Made by a program: the position numbers and the translations under genes. From Nautilus pompilius (Eukaryota; Mollusca; Cephalopoda; Nautilida; Nautilidae): a DNA stretch of 64,000 bases. How positions within the stretch are numbered: position 1 is the stretch's first letter; the number at the start of each line of letters is the position of its first letter. Below are positions 1-12,993 of the stretch, piece after piece. The stretch spans positions 1 to 64,000 of the forward strand of contig JACATO010001024.1 in the NCBI GenBank assembly GCA_018389105.1, given 5' to 3'. The notes under the pieces are model-generated. The model made no database searches. It was given only the letters and a program-made list of their open reading frames with translations, and had not been told where the DNA came from.

Positions 1-3000
1 CTTCACCACAGCATCTTATATACAAAACCATTGATGAACAGAAATGAACAAGGAAAAATGTTCAATGTTTAGATGCCTTTTCTCTGTAAACCAAACCATT
101 AAATTTGACTGTAAGCGGCTGTCAGCCATCAGGTTCAAACAGTTTGCTCAATTTCTTTGAACTGTTAACTTGGAATTATCCTGAAAGGTTTCTTTCTCCC
201 ATGTAGCGATTGGCTAATACGCAACCAATGGAAACCATTGATTCAAGATAGCCACACCCCGCCCACCATACGCCAAGGTCTTCAGCACCTATGAGGAACT
301 GAAGAAATCTCTGTGCATTCAGAAGAAATTTAAAAGAAAAAACAAAAATTCTGCACATGAGTGGAGCAAAGATAATGAGATCTGTGTACAAGTAACTTAA
401 AAAAATATTCAACAGTGAACCTGTCAAAAATTGAAAACATCAGAGAGGAATTGTAAAACTGGTCAGAATATGTGAAATAAAAAAACTGTACAATGGAAAG
501 TAAGTCTACTAAAGTTGTGGGAGTTATGTCCCTTGATATCAAAATAGTGTCTGATTAATGTGTTTGTTGTAGTTATAAAACTGATTTACTGTTTGAAAAA
601 AACATTGAATATCAGAAAACAAAGGGGTAATTTCCAAAATATGTGGTAGAACCCCAAAAGATTAAATATGGTGATAAATCATTAATTTTAGGAGACAGCA
701 GCTGAGAATCACCCTCCCAGCAATTTTTTGAAAACCTTTTAATAAAAACATTAGCATATTTACTGACAGATAATCTACACTTCTTACAAACCACCATCGG
801 TAAATTGTCCCAGTCTGTTTGCCTGTTTTGATAAAGTAAAAGTGGTGCTGGTTAATTACAGAAAATGTTCAATTTTCTTCAGTCCTAGGTTCAATGTAGT
901 TTCGGACAGTCAATCAGCATCAGCTTTCAGGGTTTTGAAGATACTGTAATGTCTCTATAACATATATTCTGAGGCTGCTGATAAAATTGAACTGTGAGGC
1001 AAAGTTGCCATGTTGTCTGCCATCTCTGACCACGATGGATTAAATGGATAAAATCTAAAAGGGGAGGGACTGCTGCTGATATGCAGGTGGCCACATATCT
1101 AATTACATTTTCTTTAGTCAGATGGACAAGATGTATTTTCATCAGCCACATTTTGTGTGTAAAATATATTCCTACAATCTCACAAAGACACCTGGATAAC
1201 ATTTATTGATTGAGAAAATTTAGAATTAAAATAAATATCTGATGAGCATCTTTCTAAATTTTCACACCAAATTGCATCTAATGAAATTAATACAGAAACA
1301 ACTTTAAATGTTTAAAAAACTATTAGACTCTTGTTATGTGTTTGTCCCCAGGTAAAGTCTGCTGCAGACACAGGTGAGAGATAATCACTGTCATGGACAG
1401 AGAAGATTTATAAAACAACGAATGATTGAAGGATGCTGTGGTTGACTGATGTATACTTGCTTACAACTTAACTGACTGGAATAACTTCCTGGAGGGACAC
1501 AATTATTATTGTTATCTAAACTATCTTGCTCAAGCAATTTGTACAGAATTATTTACTTGTAACTTTGAATTATTGTAAATTTGTTTCTTCCATGTAGCAA
1601 TTAACAGATACATACATAAACAATGGTAATTTAGTAATTAAAATAAACAGAGAGAGACACACAAAAGACAGGTGTGCACATTTTTAGGAGCTGAATATAA
1701 TAAATGTGGATGTTGTCCTTTAAGTATTGATAACCTCAGTGAGCATCATCAGCATGTGAAACTAAAACCATGATAAGAACAAAAACCGAACAGATGAACA
1801 CGGATCATTGGACCGTTAGAACTTATTTCGTGAAGTACAGTCAGCGGCTCTGAACTGTTGGTGCCATTGAGATTTTAATTGTCTGCCTTATGTACGACCA
1901 CATCACAGGTCTCTGCCAAGTAAGACAACGAAATAGCAATCCTGATAACCTGACACCATTAAGATATGAAGCAGCAGAATAACTTGGAAAATGGTTGATC
2001 TCATCCCAAACATCACCTGAGTGTCAGGGGGTTCATACAAACTCCTGAAACAAGTTGTACTTGAGAGTGAAGAACACTAGTCTAAGGTTATTCACTGATC
2101 AGCTTCAGGTATCACCAAAAGTACTGATCTCTGCTTATGAAATAACAACAAACTACTTCATGGTAAACTGTAAAATCAAAAGGGAAGGAATCATGGCATA
2201 AAAATGAAGGGAGATAGTAAATAAAAATGTCTGGGTAACTGTAAAACAACCTTAAACGGAAATGAATAAATCTCAGTCTATTTCGCATGGGGTCAAAGGT
2301 TACTACTTACCATTAAACTTGGGGGGGTGGACTAGAATCAAATACTAAACAAAACCAGGAGAGATCAAAAAGTACATTGTCACCACCTTTGTGAGGAGGG
2401 AGTAAAAAAACAGCTGAGGATAATATGACAGGGGCTCACATGATCAAAATCATTCACACTCAGAGAACTGCAGGTGGTACAGGACCGCCTCAGACATAAC
2501 ATGATCCAGGACTGATGGGATCACAAATGATATGATCGCACAATTGCCAAAATCATGGAAGAAACTGGCACTTTCGTTTTCAGCAGATTATCACGTGGAA
2601 ATAAAATACCGATTCCGTTATTCTTCCAATTATCAAGAAAAGAACCTCTAGGTATAAATATGTGATTGGACCACAAACAGAATCTTGGTGTTGTTCACTT
2701 TTATCTAACCAGGGAACTGGAACAGGGAGTCGTACAGGGAATGGGAAGTAATATGATAATTTCTCTAGTGGAGAGAAAACTGGATGATCCACTGGATCAC
2801 AGAAGTTTTGACTATGTGTTTTTTGTTCCAGTTTTAGTTATCATTCTGACATTTCCAGAAAATGTTACATAGCATTTTGTTTCCTTTTCTTTTCAGCTAA
2901 GGAGAAATTTGTGACCTTTCAAAGTTCAAATAAACAGAAAACTTAAAATTACCCAGTGCTGTGCTATCTCTAACTCAAAACAGTTCCTCGGTCGATTTTT

Positions 3001-6000
3001 CTTTCCTAAAGTAAATAAACCCCTTTTAGCTCCACAGGGGTCCAGTTTGTAAAACCCCTGAGGGTATCACTGGTAAATTATCAGGTAACCAACAGTTTCA
3101 TATGGCAGGTGTGAAGTACAGGAATAATTCTTTTCTTTTTGTAAATGCCCATATAAAACATCTTCAGTCATAAATACACTGATGTGGACCAGATGCAGAG
3201 TCAAAATACTAAAAATATTTGACTAATAGCAGCATTCATTTCACATTTCAATGATTTTCCTTTATTTAAATTTTTAAAATTTATTGCTCATTTTTTTTTT
3301 TTAATTTACCATTTTCATTACCTTTGAAATACAACCCAGGACTTGGTTTTCAGTCTTTTCCAGTATGCATTGTTTTACCTGTGCGTAAATGTTATGTTGA
3401 TTTGTGTGCAACATTACACTGCGATATGGTGAGTAAACACACATGACCAAAAATGGCATATTCAGGTATATCAGTTTCCACTGTTGACATCTTGAAGACG
3501 ATATCCACCTCATTAGTCAGGTCCAGAAAATATATTCAAGGTTCCTAACTATCATCAGTAAGATCTGTTACCTTAGTTGTTTTGGCACAATTTGCTTTCA
3601 CACTTTTAAACTAATTGTTATCTATTTCTTTCTTTTCTTATTACACTGTTAGAATATATGAACTGCTCCACTCTCTCTATGTGGTGGAGCTGGCTGTGAT
3701 ATTTATATTTCTACCTGTATATTGTAAAAGTCTCCTGCCTTTTGTTGTGGTTGTTTTCAGAGCCGTGCCTTTGTGACTACACCTGAGCCTTGTAACTTTC
3801 TGCATCATTTACCTGAGACAATGCTAACCAGTTTGTTGTACTATTTAAGAATTTAAGGTGGTTATTATTTTAAATGATTTTAACATTCCATGTTAAGTTG
3901 ATTGATTGGTTGATTCTGAAATTCTTTATTCCAATCTTGGTAACCTAACTCACCTGCGATGTACTGAGCTGTTTATTTGTTCTTCTCTAAAAAACTTGGC
4001 AGATTTACAAGACAGACAGACAGATAGACAGGAACTTGTGGTTCTACGACTTGTTTCCATGTTCCCACTATCGATATTGAACTGTGATGTTCCAGGTATT
4101 TTGTCCACTTTCCTAGTTTGTTATACTTCTGCCATTGTTTTTTAATTATTGTTCCAACTTTGATTGTCAGGTCAGATCGTGAGAAACATCTACCCAATCT
4201 AACAGAAAAGAGCCATTGTTATCATCGGTGCATATATAATAGACTGGTCCAAATCTGCTGAGGATCAATTGATATCAACAAACCGTAGATATCACCTCTG
4301 ATACTAGTGCTGTTTACTCTCAGTTTTGGACCCTCACTCACAGTGTGTCACAGTGTCAGGTAGCCCCACCAAACCCCAAATGTGCACAAACATATGACTG
4401 AGACATCAGATGGATAAACAAGATCCCAGTAAACTAAATGAATTGTTTATATTCTCATGAAATGTGAACAAGGAAACTTGAGCTTAGTAAAATGATCAAC
4501 AACATGAAAGCTCAGGTAGCAGCAGCAATCCAGGGAAGCAAGCTGCTACTGGGATGATGCTTCCTCCTGGTGATGGCCAGGATTAAAATGGTGGCATATC
4601 AATTTATAATTACAAATCTAAAGTACGGCCAGGAACAGGTTGAAAAAAAGATAATTGCCAACCAAAATTCATGTTTTTTGCTGTAAACAGTAAATCTGAT
4701 TACAGAAACAACCAGATATTGGAAAATGATATGCAAAATAATTTCAGAAGTTATTTATTAGCTATAAAATGTCACTTTTGTTTTAATGTATTTTAAAATA
4801 GATGAGAAGTGTAGACTTTCATATGGATATTTTGGGAATAGAAACACCAGCAAGCAAACACACACACAGAGGCAGGCAGCCATGATTGTTACGTGACCAA
4901 TGAAATAAACCATATTTTATATACAATCTGTTTGTTGATGCATCTTTCACCGTCAACCATTCTCCTGTGATATTCCACAATTATGGCTGATAGAGAGATA
5001 AATAGATTATGTGATATATGAAGAACAAAGGATTTCAGGGGATAACTAAGAGTACTTGCTCATCAGTGCATAGTGAAGGCTGATAGAAATACATAATTAG
5101 CACAAAGCTTCAAGAGATCCATTGCTGGACAGGTATGTATGGAAAGTCCATTTACTGTCCACAAAACCCCGTTAAGCTAGTTCTGAACAAATACTTTTTC
5201 CTCCACTTTAAAACAATTCATAGTTCTGCCAGGGTACAATTAAGGTTTCAGCTACATATATCACAACTCCACTTCCATTGCTATTTTCTGTCATCGTGTT
5301 ACCATCTACACTTTCATCTCTGCAGCTCATTTATCTGAACCTGAGCCAAGTCTGTGGTTCATACAGTATTACGTTGATTTGTTTTATCTAATATCATCAC
5401 TTGTAGTTCAATATTTATTCTGCGAATGACTTGAAATCCAAACAAACTTTTACTTGATTAGTGCAGTTCACCTCGTTAAGTTACCTGAATTACCTGCTTC
5501 TTGTTAACTTCTTGTCTCTTTGAAAATTCTACCTTCTTTGTTACTTTTGGTTTTTATCAGCAAATGAATGAATTGAATAATATCATGGAATCACTTACCT
5601 TATAGTTTGATTTAGATACTAATTTTGCCTCTAGTTAAGTAATACCTGTGGTTCTATGTCATACTGTTGAAATTTCCCTATTTAATAATCTCCTTGTCAA
5701 CACCAGAAATATCAATCACCTCCGTCTTAGGGGACATATTTGTTCAGTAGTAGAACATTACGAGGTATTAATCCCTGTAGAATAGTGCCCCTTTAATGAT
5801 AAGATTCTTTGATGAGTTACCTGCCTCTACTCAATTCATTTTAGTCTGTCAGAAAATTAGTCGTTACTATTCTTGTGATTTAGTTGACTGGTTCTTTGTT
5901 GTTTTTTTAAATACAGATTATAATCTGATGACTTCTTTGAAGTTTTCTTACAAACCATACCTGCTGGCAGAACTAAATCAGTTCTTTTATTTAAATTTAA

Positions 6001-9000
6001 CATACAAAAATCAATCCTACATAAAGGGTGAACTGTGTGTGTTGACAGGGGCTGTGATGTCATCAGAAGGCAAAGTTTCTCATTTACTGTATTTATAAAG
6101 AAGCAATTACAGAAGGGATGCCAGGTAGAGCACCTGTCAAAGTGAAGCTCAGCATTCCAGGTATCCTGCCCCTCCAGCAGTCACACTGGTACTGCAGGGG
6201 TTCAGCTGAGAAGATTGGAATGTACCAAACTTTCGCACAATTAGCAAATCAAATAAACAAGGAAGCAATGTCTCCTCTTACTCCTCAGTGATTCATAGGC
6301 TTAATGTAGTGTTTACAAGGATAGACATCTCCTCCCATAAGTATTCTACAACCTCTTACTGTTCCCTTTAATTGATGTCTAAGTTATGACCTCGACAACC
6401 CAATCGTCTCCCAGTCAGTTTAAGTCTGGTCTTCAGCGGATGTTGTGGTGTCTAACAGATCCAGAAACACTAAGATCTTTGAGGAGTGAAACACTGACTT
6501 TCTATCTCAGGTGTCACCTGTGCAAATCTATTTTATCTCTGGTAAACTTGATATCTACTTTCTTTAGCCAAATAATGAATCCATGTATTTTGGCAATTTT
6601 ACAACATCACCACCACCATCACCATCAGTCCACTAAAGAATAGAATAAAGTATAAATGTTCACACGCGAGACACCATATTATTGTCTTTGAAGAGGAATG
6701 TTCCCTGCCATGTTACACCCACGGCACCACAGAGGTGCACTCAGTCCTTCACTGGTTCTCACCTGAATGCTCCCTGTTTAATTAAGGTATAATTCTTCTT
6801 AAGGGGCATTCATTTTGCTCAAAATCTATATTTTATTTTTAAAAATTATTATAAATGTTACACTGCTGACATAACTCCAATGTGTGGATAAATAGATGGT
6901 CGAGATATGTAAGTTCATATATATCAAATACACAGCTGTAAATGTACGAAATAATGAAAAGTTACCTGTTTATCGTAGAAGTGTTTTTATCTCAAAAGAA
7001 AGATGTCATCATTGAAATTTTGTTTATTATTATTATTAACAACCATACATACCATTAGTAGCTTGTGAGCTGATCAGAATCAGTATCAGTAGGTGAACAT
7101 CATCTGTATTTGTCAACATCATCATCACTGGTCTGAAATAAAGGAGGTAAAGATGATCAGTCTCTCTAAAGGTATGAATCTTCATCAGATAATAGGAAGA
7201 TACAAACACTTCATCCATTAAATCAGTGAAATAGTTTATACAATAATTCACCTTTTTGTTTTATTATTTCTAAGCTTTTGTGAAGGATCTCCATTGTATC
7301 AAGTTACTGTCTTGTTTGTTTATTTTTTGTGTAGATCCTGGTCTCTGGTTACTTGGCAACCTGAACCTGGGGACCCAGAACATGAATTAAGAGAAACAAA
7401 GGGGTTTTCTCTGCCCTTGTTAAAGGAGCTATAAGAACTCTTCTGATTAAAAGTGAGAGAAATTCGAAGGACCCCTGGAGAACCTTCATGAGGCAGCTGA
7501 TCCAAGAACATCCACATCACTGTCTAGACTCCAACCACAGCCTGATACTGGCAGGTACCAACTATGAGTGACAAGCATTTTAATGAATTTAATAATAATA
7601 ATAATAATAAATAATGTACATCAAAATAGTAGATTAATTTTGTTTCATTGACTTCTGGGGTCAGGCTTCACTGTCAGCAGGACAGAAATGCTGATAGTAG
7701 TAGACAGGAGGTGGGAGGAAATTGTGCTAAATCATTTATACTTTTGACTAAAAGACAACACAGAAGATGACTGTTGCCATGGCACTCTTAAAACCTAGAA
7801 AGTTCTTATCTGCTTAAATCTGTATCTCTATGATGATTATAAATACCTCAAAATCTGTAATTTATACAAACTTGATAATTCCTTACAATGTGTGGACAGT
7901 GTCTTGCCCCAGGTGTAAAGTGCTCATTTTAGTCTGAAAACATCTCATTCATATGACCAACAACACCTGACTATCTACTGTATGGGTGGATCCATCAGAG
8001 GACCTCAGCATTGAGAAGTTGCTACTCATGGATAAAAATGACACAATTTTATTAAATTATCTTTGTTTAGTACTCAATCTGACATCTCCATTTCATGCAA
8101 GCAAATGAAGCAAGCAGTTAGTACTTAGCTGTTGGAAGGAACCTTAATTAATTACAGCAGGTACAAAAGGCACCTGCAGGTTTATGAAGCATTTCCTTCT
8201 GTACTTTTACAGAAATGATGATAGATATGTACAGTTTAGCTATGGCAGTTTAATGAATGTCGTTTTGAAGAAAGTTTCCCTTAATATTAAAACAATAATT
8301 ACTGGTCCAGAAGTAACCTGTGTGAATAAATAACATCATTCACCTGTTAAATGAAGGTCATTTAGGGTAGAGGCTGTCAGTGCTAACCAAATACTCCAAA
8401 TGTTTATTTATTGTGTAAGGAGCCATCAGTGCCCAGTGCCTACCTTAATACAAGAACATTCCGACATAATTATTTTGCTATTTTCACACTAAATACTGAA
8501 AATGAAGGTAGACGATGTACCTGCCATTCTGATAAATGTAATGGTTATGTTGAGAATAAACACTTTCTGTTACTTGGTTTAATGGTGGAAACTATTTATG
8601 CATATTTATGATTGGTACTAATGTTATGTTGAGGTATTTAATTAGAGAATGGGATAAGAAAACAACCAGAGGATACATCAGAGAGAATTTGTTACACGAT
8701 GGTTTAGAAAAGATTCATTGTTAGTAATGAGTAAAAGTTTAATTGTAAAGATGAAGAGAGGTGTATCTGGGCTGGTGATGAGATCAGCAGGAGGCTGGAA
8801 ATGATGAAGCAGGAAAACAAGAACTTTACATTATTCTTTTATACATCTTTGTGTAACATCCTCATCATCTCCTCAAGTGATTTTCAATCGTAGCATTTTA
8901 CACACCTATGGGATACAACCAGACAGCTGATTACATTGTATAGTTCAGACATCGCTCTGCTTATCTTCAGTGTTGATATTTTACCGGGAGAAAGGCGGCC

Positions 9001-11025
9001 TTCACCGGAAGGAGATCTGGTGTGAACTTTAGGCAGTTTTAAGCAGTTATTTTCAAATGTTGTGCACTGATCTGAATAACCTGATAATAAACCAGGTGAT
9101 CTAACGACAAAGTATATAACATAAGTGATCTGTGGTGAATGTCCTTCTTACCTGTGGCTGATAATTCAGTCAGGTCCTCACATGAGTGGGTTGTGATTAT
9201 AAATAATCAGCAGAATTTGTATGGATATTAGTTGAACCAGTTACTTCCTGGTTCCTTAAGTGGATTAACCAATCCCTTTTATGATTTCTTTGTGTTTCAA
9301 TTGAGTTCAGTTTAATGCAGCTGGGTAACTGTCTTTCCAAGTGTATCCAGTTTTAAGACACCATTACCATTGCAGACCTGCCTAACACTTCTCCTAAAAT
9401 CTGTGAATTGATAGAACAAGACCCTGGTGGATGAGTACGTTCTTTAGGGTTACTGGAGGAATTTCTATTAAAAATGTTTTGTTTTGAGGCAAAATTTAAA
9501 ATAATTAGATACTTTCCAGTGATCTCACATTGCACAATGCCAAATAATTCACGTTTTTTTTAAAATCACTTATAGATTTTCTTGTTTAAATGATTATTGT
9601 CTATAATACTGCACAGCATTTTAAGCCCTAATAATACCCCTCCATTATTCTGGTAGCTACTTTAATTAAAGCTGAACTACCCAGGTGATGAGTTCACAGA
9701 ATATTCATGATGTAGGATGAGCTGTCAGATCTGAATGGATGCAATCAAAAGAATTTACTGACCCACAATTAAAAAAAAAAAAAAATTGCTTATTTGAAAC
9801 AATCTAACATTTGCTTTTTTTTTTATAAATATGATTTTGTAATATTTTTTTTTTTTACTTTAATAAAAATACAATCTTTTTTTTTATAAAATAAGAAATA
9901 AAAATTAATTGGTGATGTGAGCAGCATTTGGCAAATCTCTGTAGGTTGTGGACATAATACAATGGATCACTACAGAGATGGATGGAATACAGGTGAATAT
10001 TTTATAGGAGCAGCTGCTAAAATTATGAAAAAACATTTCTCCATTAATCAAATATTAAATGAAGTTTTTTCTGTCAGTCTTCCTACCCCATCATCTGCTC
10101 CAGAACTGGAATCTTCTATGTTTTAGTATTTTGTGATGGTCAGTTGTTCCCACCAGAAGTCAGTAAACAGACGCCATTAGTTTTTGATGTCCTGTTGCAC
10201 TATGGATGTGTAAAACTACTAGGAATTTGATGGCGATCACAAATATTTAGCCTTTAAATGTTTTCCATCATAGCTTGACATCTTTAATTGTGAGACAGAT
10301 CCTGGTGTTTTCAGACCTGAAAGGGAAAATATGTGCCAGACCATAATGGGTGACAGAGATTATAGCTTATGCCTAAATCCAACACTGAATGTGACACCAT
10401 CACTCTCCATCTGTCTTTGTAGAACAATTAATAGACATCTACAGAAAGCTCTCATATCTGCAGTGCGAGTACGAGATCAGGTTTTGTTAATCTAATTATT
10501 TGATGACTAAGGCTGCACAGAAGTGTATCTCTCTTTTCCCCATTAAGCTTAAGGGCATCCTTAGAAATTAAAAAAAAAAAACAAAGAATTGAGCAATATT
10601 TCTGTAGTTAAATTTTATATTCAATATTAATTCAATTAAATAAAATAAACATTGTACTTATTTACATCTAGTGTGTTCCATTAATCAACACCATCTCCTG
10701 AATAAGCAGCAACAGATGAACTTGAATAGGAATATAAACAACAACCAACCAGGTGATTCACAATTTATCCTGCAATTAAACAAACGAATGATTCTCTGAT
10801 GATGATGAACATTAAAAATTACCAATATTTTGTGCAGTCAGCAAACCTATTTGCTTTACTTACTGATAATGGATTTGATCAACAGCAGCACTTGTGTAAT
10901 CTGTATACATTTTGTATTTCTTTGGGAAATAATCTGCAATATAATTCCGATCAAGAATACTGTTACAAGGCACAAGAAATTCAGCTTTAAAAAACTAACA
11001 GAACTAATAACCTTTGTACAGTTGC
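1..11025. other. CpG-poor region, no supportable gene
   Basis: No open reading frame here resembles a known protein and none has convincing exon borders. The sequence is AT-rich and CpG-poor and carries short simple repeats: a GACA-type tract near 4008-4030, CAC/CAT repeats near 6604-6628 and an AAT run at 7590-7612. ACCTG or CAGGT occurs far more often than composition predicts, about 60 times by hand count. The CpG loss could mean a methylated transcription unit, for example the body of a gene running leftwards from the CpG-rich block, but I could not assemble its exons. Confidence 0.5.
7590..7612. repeat. (AAT)n microsatellite
   Basis: Short run of AAT triplets in the CpG-poor left region. 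Confidence 0.85.
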
Positions 11026-11094
11026 AGCTCGACCGACCTAAGTCGAGCAAACTCTTTAAAAACCGGCCTAGACTCCCTACAGACCCCTGTAGGT
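11026..11094. other. Two adjacent short hairpins
   Basis: Two inverted repeats lie side by side: CTCGAC / GTCGAG around an 8-base loop, then CCTACAG / CTGTAGG around a 4-base loop. They sit at the left edge of the GC-rich Tigger-like relic, where the CpG content rises. They may be the remains of its terminal repeat, but I find no matching partner at the other end. Confidence 0.35.
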
Positions 11095-11169
11095 CAACAC
11101 TTTCACATTCTTTTTAATAAATGTACACATTTTAATTGATGCTAATGTAAAGGAAAAAAAACAGAAGAG

Positions 11170-12233
11170 TTTACCTGATGGGTGACATCGAAGTGCTGGA
11201 TGAGCCGGAGGAGGAGGATGGACCGCGTTGACGGCTGAGGCTCTCCAGCAGAGGATTCAAGTTCTTCCTGCTGATTTTAGATGAGCTGCTGGAAGAACTG
11301 GTCCAGTGCCCTGGATAGTCTTGCTCTTCTAGGACGATCCTTTAAGGAACAGTGGCGTCGTGAACTGCCCCCCCCATAGTTCTCGCGAAGCGTTGAGCAT
11401 CGGGATCCATCTCCCCGACGAAGCCCTGCTGCTGATGGCGAAGTGTCGCGGTTCTTGTGGATTTCGTATCCCTTCCAAAAGTCGGACCAGTTCCATTGAG
11501 CTACAGCCTGCCTGAGGTAGAAGCGTTCGAAGATGGCAATGGTCCTCTGGTCCATCGGCTGCGAGAGAGAGGACGGTGATGTTCGGATGAAAACCGACGA
11601 GGTTTTGCGGGAGGCCAGGAGCGAAGTGGGGGAGGGGGGGGAGGGGATCTGGAGCGGGACGTCCTCCTCCTCCACTGCTGAACCAATCCTCAAAAATGGC
11701 AGCGGTCGCCCGAGGATGGTGGGCGTGATACACCAGCAGCGGCCCTAACCTAAAGTCGCCTCCCAACAGGAGGGTCAAACGGCCTGGCAGCAGCCTCCTC
11801 GGCTATGAGCGAACGACCTGTCATTCTCTTCCAGAGGAGGCCGGTCTCAGCCACGTGGAAAGATCTGTTCCGGAACAATTACAGTCTCCGCCAAAGTCGC
11901 TGATTCCTCGGCCGACGGACTTTCGCCTGCGAAGACGAGACCGAGTCGCTGCCTAAACCCCACAAACCATCCCTCGAATTCTGCGTCCCTCTCGTCGGCA
12001 GACTTCACCTTCATCTCGAGGTCTTTAAACAAGGACGACGCCTTCTCCCGAATCAACAGCTGGCCTACCTGGGGATGGGGGGGGGGGCGAGTCTGCCGTC
12101 CCATCCGAAGAGAAAGGAGATGCTCCCAGATCTCGCCTGCCTCTTTTCCTGCTGGAGCAGCATCATCTCTGACGAGGGTCGTGGCGGCAACCTTTTCGCC
12201 ATTTTCATGTCGGCAGCCGTCCAGCACCGGCAT
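11170..12233 (-). pseudogene. Tigger/pogo-like (CENP-B/jerky type) transposase relic
   Basis: Minus-strand frames, read in order, give the domain order of a Tigger transposase. From the right: a helix-turn-helix stretch ending in a GWFVGFRQRLGL-like motif (about 11960-12060), an AETGLLWKRM motif (about 11825-11850), LTLLLGG...PLLVYH...AAIFEDWF (about 11680-11778), a GFHPN motif (about 11570-11590), QPMDQ...IFERFYLRQ (about 11510-11570) and a FWKGY motif. At least two frameshifts separate these pieces. Two of the three expected catalytic acids are lost: the ADET-type Asp reads Ala, and the DNAPGHP-type segment reads HFAPGLP. The third Asp (QPMDQ) remains. The copy is GC-rich compared with its surroundings and lies between the NDUFS2 promoter and the CpG-poor left region. 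A possible splice donor (ATCAG then gtaaac on the minus strand) ends the last open stretch at about 11173, but nothing shows that it is used. Catalytic activity is excluded; domestication is unlikely given the frame breaks. Confidence 0.8.
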
Positions 12234-12239
12234 CAGGAC

Positions 12240-12780
12240 TGGACAGGACTGGACTGTCAGCGGGCTGCAAGTAAAGGCCCACGAACAAGCTCGAGTTTGA
12301 ATCAGCCGGCAAGAACCACAGCGCCGCCACGCGGCAAACGCCGGAACTACAGGTACCGGACGTAATGTAAATTAATAAGTGTACTGTACACAATATTTAA
12401 AAAAATGTTAAGTTTTAAATAATTTTATAAGTTATTTTACATATTTTAACATTCACTTTTATGTGATTTTGCCGACTGACGTTCGACGGCTTCCAGTTTT
12501 TCCTCCGATTGTATAAGAGCAAAACACCTGATGCACGATGTTTCTTACTCTTATGTTCTGTAATCTAACTCAATTTTCACAGAATAAATTAAAAGATTAA
12601 ATTAATTATCCTGACGGTTAATTTTTTCAAGTTTATGGAGTTCGTGTGGATTTGTTATGAACGTGTAAATTAAAATTAACTTTTTTCGATTAAAGTTTAA
12701 AAAAAAAATTTTTTTCCAAATTTTAAATACATTTTTAGATTTATACAGCCGTCCGCACGCTCATCTGTGCAGTGGACGGG
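12240..12780 (+). promoter_or_regulatory. CpG-rich promoter-proximal region
   Basis: This stretch separates the Tigger relic from the NDUFS2 start. The first 120 bases are GC-rich. The middle (12370-12740) is AT-rich with homopolymer runs. CpG rises again at 12745-12780. I see no coding exon. It probably holds the upstream part of the NDUFS2 promoter. Confidence 0.4.
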
Positions 12781-12804
12781 CAGCAGCAGCAGCAGCAGCA
12801 GCAG
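12781..12804. repeat. (CAG)8 in NDUFS2 5' region
   Basis: Eight perfect CAG triplets lie about 90 bases upstream of the NDUFS2 ATG. They could encode part of a polyglutamine or polyserine run only if an upstream start is used, and I see no evidence for that. They are most likely promoter or 5' UTR sequence. Confidence 0.9.
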
Positions 12805-12871
12805 GTGCCCTTTTCTTCCTCTCATCAGACCGAATTTCGGCGATAATTTCAACAATGAAAACCGGAAAAAA

Positions 12872-12883
12872 CGCGCATGCGCA
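12872..12883 (+). promoter_or_regulatory. NRF-1 binding site
   Basis: CGCGCATGCGCA matches the palindromic NRF-1 consensus. NRF-1 sites are typical of nuclear promoters for respiratory-chain subunits. It lies 13 bases before the NDUFS2 start codon. Confidence 0.75.
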
Positions 12884-12892
12884 ACTTTCCCC

Positions 12893-12903
12893 AAGATGGC
12901 GGC
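12893..12903 (+). promoter_or_regulatory. YY1-type site over the start codon
   Basis: AAGATGGCGGC is a full YY1 motif and contains the NDUFS2 ATG. YY1 sites overlapping the start codon are common in TATA-less mitochondrial-protein genes. Together with the NRF-1 site, this shows that the promoter of this copy is still well preserved. Confidence 0.7.
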
Positions 12904-12993
12904 TCTGAGGAATGGATTCCGATGTGCAGCTCCGTCGTTAGCATTTGTGACGAGATCCCTGGGAAAGAATAATGCCGGTCTCTATTTCGTCAG
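12896..12993 (+). CDS. NDUFS2 exon 1 (leader peptide)
   Basis: The ATG in the YY1 motif starts a leader of about 33 residues beginning MAALRNGF. It is rich in Arg, Ala and Ser and has no acidic residue, as expected for a mitochondrial targeting peptide. The exon ends after two bases of an Arg codon at ..GTCAG before gtatta. The frame continues into exon 2 without a break. Confidence 0.85.

Noticed and set aside
11329-11778. Long minus-strand frames as a host Ser/Pro-rich protein
   Set aside because: The frames fall in the order of Tigger transposase motifs and switch frame between them, so they are a transposase relic.
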